DNA from: Hirudo medicinalis
Lineage: Eukaryota; Annelida; Clitellata; Hirudinida; Hirudinidae
Assembly: GCA_011800805.1 (NCBI GenBank)
Contig: MPNW01000131.1
Span: 1-64,000, forward strand
Reading direction: 5' to 3'
Length of the DNA: 64,000 nucleotides
Shown: positions 1-12,800 of the stretch, in pieces
Layout: each line of letters begins with the position of its first letter
How positions within the stretch are numbered: the first letter of the stretch is position 1
Notes under the pieces: generated by a model
The model's database searches: none
What the model saw: only the letters and a program-made list of their open reading frames with translations
What the model was told of the DNA's origin: nothing
Position numbers and translations under genes: made by a program

Positions 1-142
1 ATTATTAACCATTTTAATATATTTACAACCTCTGAAAATTATTAACCATTTTAATATATTTACAACCTCTGAAAATTATTAACCATTTTAATATATTTAC
101 AACCTCTGAAAATTATTAACCATTTTAGTATATTTACAATGG
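1..142. repeat. 37-bp tandem repeat (minisatellite), about 3.8 copies
   Basis: The unit begins ATTATTAACCATTTTAATAT and contains TTTACAACCTCTGAAA. Copies start at 1, 38, 75 and 112; the first three are identical and the last diverges. The array probably continues left of the window. Confidence 0.95.
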
Positions 143-143
143 C

Positions 144-330
144 GTGCGGATGAGGCGAACGGGTTGCGTTCCTGCATGCGTCGGTAAATAGAAACAGTTG
201 TAATGTGCCGTGTTCGCAGCCCGACCCACGCCGCCATGGAGCGCCCTCGGGTAGGGTAGGGATGCTGTATAAATGGTAGATCGATTAAAAAGTGCCTTCA
301 CATCATCCTCGGATACATAAGGCACTCAAA
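144..330 (+). repeat. tRNA-derived SINE, copy 1
   Basis: This shares GCGAACGGGTTGCGTT, CGTGTTCGCA, TATAAATGGT and AAGTGCCTT, in the same order and spacing, with the reverse complement of 51536-51722. The left part resembles the A and B boxes of a Ser/Leu-type tRNA (GGCCGAACGGGTT and GTGTTCGAAATCC in the better copy), so pol III ancestry is likely. Confidence 0.7.
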
Positions 331-736
331 AGATCGGATAACTACAAAATACAAACTTACTTCACATGCTTAGTATTAATAATTGATATAAAATAATATA
401 AATAATTGATATTGATAATTAATATAAATAATTGATATTAATAATTCATGTTAATAATATTGCTTTCATTTTGTTGTGTGATTTTTATATTTTTCATCTT
501 AGACAAACTTTATCATTTTGTTGGCTGTGAAGTCGAGCCATGAATTAAGAAATAACCATTTATTTTCTGACAAATTTATCATCAAAGAAACTGAATAATC
601 ATTAAGTGGAAAATTAATAAATAAACTCTAAAATGTGTTTAATTAAGTAATTAAATTTTAAAATGAAAATATTTACATTAGGTAATGAAAAGATGAATTT
701 TAATTTGAAGATTAGAGAATATAAAGAAGAAAGCAG

Positions 737-3700
737 AGCTGCCAGAAACAACGAATTGGAGAGTGAGGAGTTGAAAAAGATTAAGAAGGTGAAATCATTT
801 TATGTGACACTTGTTCTTAAAATATTATGTTGTATTATATTATGTTATGTTATGTTATGTTATGTTATGTTATGTTACGTTACGTTATATTATGTCATGT
901 CATGTCACGTTACGTTACGTTATGATATTACATTCTCATCGCATTTATTCGTGATTGGAAAACAACATCCTCAAATTCTTAAAGTTTCATTGAAACAACA
1001 ATTAGTGACGCATTAGTATAAGAATTTAATGTCTTTAAATCATTTAATATTTTGAACCAAAATTGGAAATATAATTTAATTAATGTGATAATAATAAAGA
1101 TAATAGTTAATTTATAAGTGGAAAAATTCTTGCGTTGGTTTCATTTTATTTGAAACAGTAAACATATTATTCAAGTAATTTAATAAACGGATAATAAAAA
1201 GTAATTTCTCATCACGTAAGTGATGCATTCATTCAATATTGCATTCATTCATTTTCAAAAAAACTTCATCTCGGATAAATGAACACTGGAATTTCATAAA
1301 TAGGCCTATTTACCTATTTAAACAAAAAGTGAAACCAAATGCAAATTGCACAAAATGAAGTCACAAAGTTAAAACCTTCTGAAAGCAGAGGTCTTTTTCA
1401 ACCTTTCGTGACTTGGTTTCAAAGGAGGCAGCATGCTATCATCCTACTCGTTAGTTGAGAAGATTTTGACATCAAAAAGTGAAAATTGCTTTGAAAAACG
1501 AGTCTTGTGTCCTTTATGTTATATTTGTATTACAGACCTTATTTATTATTTACTAATTATCAGTTACCTTTGATCAGTTAATGATTTTATATTCATTCAT
1601 CTATTAAATATTTGGAATTTTGATAATTTTCAGGTATAAACTTCAACTATTGTTAGGTTAACTTTTTCTGCTCAAGTGCAATTATAATTTCAATAATAAT
1701 TATTCATAATTATAAGAATAAGTAATATTTACAATTTATTCAAACGTGTCAATAAAAAATATTCCGACATAAATCGTAGCTTGAAATGACATTAAGACGT
1801 CATCAAAGGTGCTAAAATTTATGGCAAGTCGTGATAAGAAATTATTCAAGGTCATTATTTGGTCGATGCAGAATAATAATAATAATGTTGATGACGTCAA
1901 ATATTAATAGTTAATATTTAGTACAAAGTGTAATTGTCAAATATTTTAAAATGTTAATATCCTTTCATGAAGGCTGTTACGGTCTGATTTTTTAATTATT
2001 TAAGTCAAGCTAATGACAGACTTCATTGGAACCTTCCGACAAATCGGGGATTCCAATTTTAACGTCTTCATAAATTTCTTCTTTCAAGTTCAACCTATTT
2101 ATTACTCTGATGCCTTTATTAGCAGTAAATCAATTGCATGCTTAATTTTCAATATCGTAACTTACCTCTGCGTGCAAAATTCTTTCACCAGTGGATGTTC
2201 TATGTTCTGCAATTTTACGTTTGGACGTTGTAAACGAAAACAAACCGGTTGTTCACTTTTTCTCCAATCTATCATGTCATTATATCTCACTATCCTCATC
2301 ACCATCGTCGTCATCATGGATGATTTTGTTTATTAAAAGCATTCAAATTGATGAATTTTCTGTGGAAGAAAAATGAATTATGCATGATATGAAATGATGT
2401 CATGTTCTGAAAAATGAGTCAAGTTCTGAATCGACTTTAATAAGATAAATCATTAAGAAATAATGCATTTTAAATTTAGCTTCCAAATGCTTAAAAAGAA
2501 TCTTAGCAGCAGAATCAAGCATTACTTCCATCTTTTCATCTCGCTTCATCGCCAAAACGTTTGGCGCTCAACTTTCGATGCTCAACTTTTTCACGGAGGT
2601 GGAACGAATAATGTGAAATAAATTAAGCAGTTTATCAAATAAATTTTAACCAGTATTTCAGGAAGTGCTGAATTTATTTTATTCTTATTCGGTTTAATTT
2701 TCAAAAGCATTCGAAAATTTTCAGTGAAATTGATTTAAATGAAAAGATATCTATTCGTTGTTAGGATTTTTTCATGGTCACTGTAACAAATTGTATCATC
2801 ATCATCACCATCATCATCATAATCATCATCATTTTCCTCCTGATTAAGTTTTGTTTTCGTCGTTTGACGTCACAAATGTGAAGCAAATAACATTGTGAAA
2901 GCGTTTATTCATTGGAGATATTTATTCATTTATTCATTTTATTCTTCAAATTATAAAATTGTGCGAATGTTTCAGCTAGCAGAATAAATAATGATGGATT
3001 ACATGTCACTGACAATATTAATAAATTCGTTATTAGATTTATTACCTTTTGTTATAGTAAATAATTTTATTTTGTTATTTGTTGCAAATTGTTTTGTTTT
3101 TATATTATATTTGAGTCGAATCAAATAGCCCTCATTTTTCGTGATTAGAAAATATTTGTTTATATTATACTCACAATTGAATGTAAAAATGAATCATGGT
3201 TGCGTTTAAAGTTAACGTGGTTAGTTCAAGAAATAAAATAACTATTTGAACAATTAAAAATTCTTTTGGAAGTTTATTGGTTTAAAAAAGTTAATTAAGG
3301 TATTGTTTCATATTTTGATTCTGGAAAATTGGAAAATGAATTCTTGAAAGTCGATTAAGTTGAAGCAAGAACTTGTTGATTCACAAGTTAAGCTTTTAGT
3401 GGAAGAGTTAATTGGCCGAGAGGCAAACAATGAATTTTGCATCTTGTTTTTATACAATTTGATTAATTTCGTATTTCCGTAATTCAGAGGATCGCATTCT
3501 TGCACGGTAAAAGCAACAATAGACTTGGCTTGTATTAGCTTATTAAAGAAGTAATTTTATAAAGTCTTCGCAATTTTGTAACGTAATAAATATTATTATA
3601 AAACAATAAGATTGTAAAAAATAAATATAACATAAAATAATATATATAAAATATGTAATAAAATAATTTAATATTTCTATATTATTATATTAATATAATA

Positions 3701-6700
3701 ATTCATTACACACAATATATAGTATATGTAACATGATATAATATATAAAAACTATATTATTACATTAATTATATAAATACCTGATAATAATAAAGATTAC
3801 TTGATAATATTATATATAATGTTAATGTTATAATTATTTTCAATAAAGTAATATATATTTTATAATATTATTATATTAGATTCCTTGAAAAATACGAAAG
3901 AGAATGACTCAGTCTGCAATTGTCCAGGTACAAAGTGAAACTAAGCGAAAAACTAAATTTTTAGACTTGTTGAAAAACACATACATGTATGTCGCCATCT
4001 ACTGCATATATTCACAACATTAATATCAACGATGTCCTCATAATTACTTGAAACAAAAAAAAATGCACGTCTTGTAAATAATTCAAAGCAATCTCTATCC
4101 TTGAAAATATCTGAGAGAGATTATCTGCAAAAGTCTTATAAATCAGAAGCCATCTAATATTTAGGACCTCCAGTAACGACCTTCATAAGGCCTTATTCAC
4201 GTCTCCTTCTGATCCATCCTTATCCACCAAGGTAATCAACATCTGAAAGCTGGTTTCTCGTTCCTCTCCGATTGGCCAATAGTTTTACCGTTTTCATTGC
4301 CTTGGTTTAGGCTGTCGGACTCCATCGTCATCAATGAAAAGAATGAGTTCTTGATGATCGAATGTGTTTCAGGATTGACAGAAAGTTTTAATAAATACGA
4401 AAATAATTGCATTTAGCATTTACCTTGATGTAGTCAATATTGATGCATTAAACATATAATTACTTAAATATTATAAAGTATTCAGTGAAACATTTTCATC
4501 TTTTGCCTCCATTTTAAATTGTATTTATCAATTAAATCAATTAAATAATATTAATAAACCTGAGAATGAATTAATTTGCTGCTTTTTCTTTTAACTAATT
4601 TAAAAGCTAACCAAGTGCTCACATTTTCAGGCAGCCGATAAAAACGTAGTTTTAAGAATTATTAAATTAAATGAATAAAGTCATCTCTCAAATGTTTAAT
4701 TTAGCAGCCAACGTTACTCCAAATATCAATTCTATGTGACCTCCAAAAATGTTCCACTGAAGCATTTCGTCCTCATTCTTCATAATTTTTAGCGAGTCCA
4801 CAGTCAAATAGTCAGCACAGTCCTAAAATGGACCATTTATTATCCTAAAATATGCATCCATTAGCGACTCCACATTCGTTTGGCTGTCGACCTTTGTTCA
4901 TGCATCCTTTATCAGTTTATCAAGACTTCTCGGTTTAACTGATTTATTCAAATGTTCAAATTCAAATGTTTTTCAACAAAACTCCATATTAAAATTCAAG
5001 TTTAAAGATAAACTTCAAGTTCATGAATTTTGTCTGTGGAGGTTTTGCGTGAGTAAAACTTAATAAATGAATTCGTTTCAAATTAATGGTAATTTTCAAA
5101 TATTTAAAGTAGCAAAATAAGAATTCATTGGTTGGTCAAAAATATGAGATCGAATTTGTATTATATATATTTGAAATAACTTAAATTTAACTTCAAAACA
5201 TTTTCAATTTTCGTTTAAAGACAACACTGATTCATTTTGCACCGGATAATCAAGGATTTGAAAAATTAAAATGTTTTACTCAACTTTCAGCAAAATGCGT
5301 TTCCAAAAATGATATTTCTGTAAGAAGTCTTCTTTTTGGCCACACTTCTTGTGAACATTTAAAATTGCATGCCTCGTCTCAATGGATCGACGTCTTCAAT
5401 AACTTTCTGAGTGCGAGGAAGCATGTTGCAATTTTATCTTCTGATGTAATCACTATTTTTTATCTATTTTCTTATCAATTTGTGAAAGATAATAATTTTA
5501 TTAAGAAAATGTATTTAACAAAATTATATTTAAATTATTATTATATGGTTACGTTTGAATTTTGTTCTGTTGGTTAGCAAACTCAGCTTATGTGAACATT
5601 TAAGAAATTATTTATTGTTGTGTTTAGCATTTTTTAGAACTTGCTAAATTTAGTTTTGGAAATAAATGTGCTTTTGTTGCTGTAAGTACATGTATGTATT
5701 CACTTCAACTATTGTAATTCCACTCACTGGTCGCTTTCCAAAAGGTTTTCTTGGCTTACAGTTTCTTAAACAATGCCTCTGCTCATCTTGTGCAAGTGAC
5801 TATTCGTACTTGTTCGTGTATAACAAATAGAAGTCTTCACGACCTTCAAAATGGAATTTAATGAAAAATTCCGTCAACAATATTCAAAAAAGTGGAAATT
5901 GTTAGCATGAAGAGATACAAGCGCAGAAACTTGCGATGGAAATTTTGCGCACCTGAACTGACTAATACCTCGCCTCAACACGCCTATTAAACATTTAATG
6001 GTGGAATTAACTTATCACTTGAATTTAAATTGAGTACTTCATTTAAAACTATTTAAAACTTCGATAGATGTGCCTTTGGTGTTCCTAACAAATGATTCGT
6101 AAGTGTTAATTGATGGTTTCAGACTTTCCTTTAGTTTTGACTGATTTAGAAAATGTGACAATAAATCAAAATTAATGTGAATTCTTAAAACATTCTACAT
6201 AAAATGTAATTTAAAAATAATTAAAAATGTAATTCTACATTTTTTAAATACAAATTTTGAATGTTGTTCTGCTGCAGTGATTTCAAGGAAGCATTACAAA
6301 CTTAAGATATTCTGAAAGACGAGGGTCTGAAATCCAGTGCTTTTTGTAAACTACTTATTTGTCAATTTGGAATCCACGCTAGAAACATCTCACATAATTA
6401 TTTAAAGATCAAAGATATTTTTAGAGTTTTAAAACCCTTAAAATCTCCTGAGTTGTGTTATCGTGAATATGAAAAAAGTGACAACATGTGTCACCACAGA
6501 TGTGTCCATTTTTTTTTGAAAACTTTTAATGACACGCCAATTCGCGTTTCTTCCGACAAAAGGTTCAAAGTTTCTTTCGTGGTTGGCTGTGCAGACGTCG
6601 ATGGAAGCAGATAGTCGAGCTCTACATCCGATCTGAACATGCAGAAAGCATGCGCAAGAGGAACAGCATCGTTTTCAAGATGGTGGAATCCGAAGAGGAA

Positions 6701-6816
6701 TATGTCAAACAGTTGTCCACTCTGGTTTCTGTCTTCCTCAGACCTTTCCGCATGTCTGCCAGCTCTAAGGTACCCCCGGTATCACATGATGACGTCAACT
6801 CTATTTTTCTTAATAG
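737..6816 (+). CDS. RASGRF: RASGRF exons: coiled-coil end, IQ motif and start of DH
   Basis: Exon 737-788 is acidic and then lysine-rich and ends in KKIKK. It joins exon 6563-6816, which opens with [14 protein letters not shown]; together they make the calmodulin-binding IQ motif, with the same KKIKK/VQSF junction as in vertebrate RASGRF as I recall it. The same exon then runs through [14 protein letters not shown] into the DH start [20 protein letters not shown]. The intron between them is 5.8 kb, the longest in the gene. The acceptor at 737 is my choice; in-frame sequence stays open further upstream, so this exon could begin earlier. Confidence 0.8.
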
Positions 6817-9800
6817 GTATCATACATATTTATTTTTCAATATTTCTCAATTAAAAGAATTAAGAAAATTTAAGTTTTTGAGGCAATTAATAACAATTTA
6901 TCCATCGAAAGGCCCTGGAGTTTGGAAAAAGAGTTCTTAATGCATGAGACATAAATCATGGAAAAAAATAAATTTGAGTTAAATTCAGGTGCACTTGTTA
7001 AATATTATTATTATTAAATATATTTTAAATATTACTATCATTAAATATATTGTAGTAATATTGTATAACTTGCTTCCCACTGCTTTTTAAGGTATATATT
7101 GATGCCCTTTTCTGATCTTATCATTATTCTGATGTGTTGCATGATAAAAGAGATTGTGAATTGGACTGTGTCTCTTGTTAATTATCAATATATAATCTAT
7201 AAATATTACATTTGTAATACTAATAAATGGCTCTAAAATAGTCTGAAAGGCGTGTTAGAATCATTAAAACTGCAACTTTTGTTACTAAATTTTTTAGATT
7301 TTTTTCCTTATTTACTGATAAATTATTTTGAAATAATAACAAGTTATTGAAAATATTTACGAACATTTTTTAATAATTCATAATTTCAGTGAAACACTGT
7401 TGTTCCTCCATCAAATATTTCTGAAGGGACTGATGGCAAGGATGGAAAACTGGCCAACAATTGTTCTTGGTGGGTGACAACTTATTCTCTTAAAGGATTC
7501 ACCTGGTGTTCATTCATTCTTACATCCATCTACCCATCCATCCATCGATCCATCTATCCATCCATTTCTTCAAAATAATAATGATCTATGATGCGGAGTA
7601 CAGCGTAACGAAAGAAAAAGTACTTCATTGATCCACAAATGAGCAGTCGTTCTTCTTTCTCCATTAGTTTTTCGTCATTTCAGATTTCCTGAGTCATTTA
7701 AGATTTCCTGAGTCATTGCATGCATTTATATATCGAGATATCACTTTGCTACTTTCTTCAAATTTACAATGTTTTCTATAACTTCTGCACACTGCAAAAA
7801 AGACCATCAAAGCTCATCATTAGTAATAATTACTTGGTCTGTTAAATTATTTTATTTCAACCCAAAAAAAAAGATTTTTCAATTATTTCGATTTGATAAA
7901 AACGAAAGGATTGTTTTTTTGTGGTGAACGCGGTCGAATGCAATATTCATAAGATGGATGCAAAATGCAACATGACCAAAAACCGCAAATATCGTCAAAA
8001 AGAAAAAAACTTCTCACAAAGTGTTGCGTGCATCAAAAAGATGTTTAAAACTTTCATTGAAGTTCCATCTCCGGAGTTGAAAGCATTTGAGATCTTTCCT
8101 GGGAAACAGAATGTGTTCAAATTTCATTTGAGAGTCGTTCTTGAATTGATTGCTTAATTCCGAAATTATTTTTTAAGGGCCATAATTTAATTGTTGTGGA
8201 GACTCCATTTATTTATGATGTTTTTAAAAAAGAAGATTGTCTTTACAAATTAACTAACAAATCTTTTAACTTTTTTACCTCGTGTCTTAAAAAACGAGTT
8301 GTTGACAAAGTATAATTAGATTTCCAATTCAAGAATTTCAGAAATATAAAGCATCCAGAAATTAGACACGAGTGGAGTGAACAGCATAAAATAACTGTAT
8401 TTGTCATTGTATTCTGACACCAGGTTTTGTGAACTATTTTTAAATTTAAATCCATTGAAAGTTGAAAGTGAAAAAAACAGAGTTCGCTGAACTTTCTTAA
8501 AGTACTTTCAATCACTCCACGACGATGATTCCCATTTTATGGATCTTTAAAACGTCTGCCAACATCTCTGGAACGTTTAACTCTCCTTGAAATTTCAGAT
8601 GATGACATAGGTAGCTCGTGTAACTCCTTTATTTGTCCTTTCTCCATGTCGCTAAGACATTTTCCTAAACTCATCTACAATAACTCTAACAACATTTTCG
8701 AAATAAAAACTTATTTTATGTCATTCACTATATTTGAAAGTTTAGTATAATAGCTAGACTTTATGACCTCTATAATAAATTATTTCAATACAGGAAGCGA
8801 CACCATCTTTAATCTTTGAAACACCTTTGAACAGCATCAAAGTCCGTTTTATTCAGTCACGCTTAAATGTTACTAAACAAGCCTATTGAAATATTATTAA
8901 GTATGAACAGAAGTATGAAATAATTAAAACTTTGGACAAATATATGCCGTCAGATTGTAAGACTGCAAGGTTATCACAAATTTCATATCTTAAAGCAGGC
9001 GCTGTATGCCTTAGCTCTCTCCACATTCATTGCTCAAAGATTAAATGTGCTGGAGTTGCAATGACGATGATAACGAATGATTTCTAACGATAACGAATGA
9101 CTTATGATGATAGCCAATGACAATTACTGCTCTCCCTTAAGAAAACAGGAGAGGAAAACTTGTAACACTTTGAAATGTTTCAATGAATCTCCTTCGTACG
9201 CACCACTCAATGTTTTCAGAAATTTTGTGTATTTTGAAAACTCGAAATACATTTGAAACGAATGAACAATATAAGCTTGTTTTTAATTAATATATTAAAT
9301 GAAGAACGAGAAAATTGAAATATTACTTTCTAAAATCCTATGCAGAAATTTAATTTTCTTTGTGAGTTTGCTATCTTCGCAAATGGGTCAACAACAAATT
9401 CAAAAATGGATAAATGCGATTGGATTGCTGTTGCAACATTTTCAACCCTTTTGTTACTTTTATTGATATTTTAAAATAAGTTGTCTGAAATTTCTAACTA
9501 ATTAATTTAATTGTAAACGCTCATTTCGTTTGGATAATGCCAGAGCATCTTTTCCAATGCAGACCTCTTCGACATGCTGCTGCCAATGCTGGGCATTTAC
9601 CAGGAATATGTCAGGAACCACCACTACAGTCTCCAAGTTCTTGCGGAATGCAAGCAGAAACCTGCTTTCAATCAACTCCTCCAAAGATGTGAAGAGAAAC
9701 CAGTTTGTGAAGGGAGATCTTTGGCGACATTCCTTACTTATTCTATGCACCAGGTCTGTTATTATTTGCAATGATTTGCAATGATTGCAGTTTAGTCAAA

Positions 9801-12800
9801 TTATTTCTTTTAATGTTTAATTTAACATTCATTTTCATGGAAAATTTGAATGCTTTAGAAAATTTATGAACCCAGTCTTAAGCACTCTAACTTTTAACTT
9901 CATCGTAATTTGGTGGGTGATGCAAAATTAAAAAATTTAAATTTATAAAGCAAAAAAAGATTTGCGAGAATTATTGATGATGAAAGAAGATGCACAGAAA
10001 TTTTGAAATTTTCAAAATCCACTTTGATTTTAATGACAAGAATCCGAACAAAAAGTTGTGGACAGAAGAAACTCTCGAATTGTACTGCAGCACTTAAAAC
10101 TTGTAAAGTATTCGGTCCGTTTGTTTCAAATTTGCATCTCCATCTTGTTGCAAATTTAAGCTGAAAAACGTTTCCATTTGAAATTTTGTCCATTTATTAT
10201 TTCAATTTATAAAATTATTATTTTATTTTAAATAAGTGTTTTGAAACATTAAATTATAATAATATCAATAATTATATTTAAAACATGAAATTGATTTGTA
10301 ATCATTGCCATGAAATAATCAAACATTTGAAAGCATAAAAAATATTAATCAATTTAATGAATTTTTTATGTAAAAATGCTTCAATCTACTGAAATTAAGT
10401 TTTATATTCTTGCTAGAGACTCTCAAAACTGTCCAAAGGCCACATGCACTGCAATTTTTAGAGCTTCGTAATCAGATAAATATGACACTTATTCCTTCAT
10501 TTGCCTGACAACATCTGGATTCTCAAAAATAAAAAATAAAATAAAATATAGCAATATAAATTACTTTGTTGTCTCTGAAAAAAGTTAATTGAATTTTTTC
10601 TCAGTTCTTATTATTTTTTTAATAAATTAAAGAAATCCGAAATTTATAAATGAACTTTTATTTGGAAAAATAAACAATTTATAAGATGGTTGTATTTAAT
10701 GAAAATGTTTTTGTTAAAATGATATTATATTCATAAAATATTATGATTTAAAGTGACGATGGAAATTCCAACAAAAGGCGAATTTACAAAATTTAAATGA
10801 AATAAAAACACGCACGAAACCAATTAAAAATCAAAAATTAAAAAATAACATTTGCAAATACAAAGTAAGACGGCGACAATCGAACATTTGAAAAGAGGAT
10901 GAGAGCTGAGGTGAAAAAAGTTTCATTAAAAAGCGGATAATTAATTATTAAATAAGTTACATAACTAATTATAAATGTTTAATAAGTTTATTAAATTTAA
11001 GGTCATCACTCGTCAGGTATATAAAACGCATTTACCACATAATTGTGGTTAATTTAAATAGCACTGTTTAAACACCTTAAACAAGAGTTTAATAAATTGA
11101 ACACCTGGAAAATGAAAAATATTTCACGCTTCCATGAGGTGTCTCCCTGAGGAAGGCTCCATCAATTTTTCATCGCAGCTTTGTGGCAGCCAGAACAGAT
11201 AAAAGTGTTTGACCATTCTTTACAGCAACAATTGTCACTTGGAAGGTCCATGAAAATTTTATTCTCTTCACAAAACCCGAGACCGTCATTCTTTTATTTT
11301 ATGCGAGAAATTGCTTTTTGCTTCGAAAGAATTACTTTGTAATGCTTGTTGCATAAATTCTTCGGTTTTTCTTTAAAGTTTCTTATTTTGTTGTTGAAAG
11401 TTTGAAATAAAAATTTCTGAAGAGAAAGAAAGTAGAATCTGTAGAATTAAGGAGTTTGGTGGAATACCTTGTTGGTTCAGAACTGTTGATGTCAATTGCT
11501 AAAATGAATGACAGTCGTCTCCTTAAACCGTCGATAATAAATAAATATATAATTAAATGATAATTATGTTAATATTTTCTAACAGGTTCCAAGGTACATC
11601 ATCACCATCCATGAACTTCTTGCTCACACTCCTCATGATCACGTAGAGAGGAAAAGTTTGGAATTTGCTTTGGGAAGACTTGAGGAACTGTCACAAGTTG
11701 GATGGAATTAATGAGTTTAAATTACAATCAAATAATATTAGCATAATTTACATTATAATAGTTTAACTAGCATTAGTGTTATCGTTTTGTTTCCTGTAAA
11801 TAAATGTGGTAAATAAAATCAAATATTATCGATCTTCGAACAATTTCAGAGACTCTAATCAATCAACATTTTTGATGTAAATAATATTTAAAGTTCTTTT
11901 TTAATAATTATATTTCTTTATATTTATTTCCTGATTATAAAATAATTTTACATTCAATATTTTATATTATATTACAAACAATATTTAGACAAAAGCGAGA
12001 AATATAATTATCCAAAATATTACAAATCTTCTGAAGCGATGGATTTTCTAAAGAAGTGACAACTCATTTCTTGCTGTTTCCTTTTCTTTGAAGAGCGACT
12101 TTCGGATTCATGACTGTCCAATGGACACCGTCCTTCTTTTGTAGCTCCATCGTGCTATCACGTATCCATGATGAACCTATTATGCTCTGCCTTTGTGCTC
12201 AATTTTTACAAAGCAACTGGCCCTCAAATTAACCGGAAGTAGAAGATCCGCTCCAAACCGCCATGTTGATGTTTAGTCATATTTCATCACATCTCATTAT
12301 ATTTGGTCAAAACTACATTTCTTCCATTTCCAAATTAATTTTTCCCTTGGAAATGTTAACTGAAGATGTGTAATTTGAATATGAAGCCTGATAAATAACA
12401 TCACGCGATAAACCGTTATCAATATTGCCTTCAGTAAGCAGTAAAAGCGATAAAATGACACAAACAAATAATTAACTTGTTCTTAGTTGCGATGAGACAA
12501 TTAACTTTTTCATCTTAATGAGCGGAGACTTAATTACACATGTCAATGACAGATCATGCAAGATGAAGTCAGTGAGACGGAAAACATAAGAAAGAACCTC
12601 GCCATTGAAAGAATGATTGTAGAAGGATGTGACATTCTCTTGGATGTCAATCAAACGTTTGTTCGACAAGGTTCATAATATTTTTATTCATCTTAAATTG
12701 TAGTAAATTAACATGATATTTTTTATAAATAATATTAATTGATAATATATTTTTAATAATTATTATAAATATTAATGCAAATATAGAATCGAAATTCCTT

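Larger units (their letters stand above)
789..6562. other. Long RASGRF intron, no further gene seen
   Basis: 5.8 kb of AT-rich sequence. It holds the TTATG and ATC repeats and a very AT-rich tract at 3590-3880. Short open stretches on both strands have no codon bias or family match. I see no exon in it. Confidence 0.6.

Noticed and set aside
134..325. Open frame on the - strand with balanced composition
   Set aside because: It is antisense across a SINE copy; the similarity to 51536-51722 is at DNA level and does not preserve the frame.
663..1016. A 117-codon open frame on + with a Cys/Tyr/Val-rich end
   Set aside because: Only the part up to 788 is coding (RASGRF exon); the rest reads through the donor into the TTATG microsatellite.
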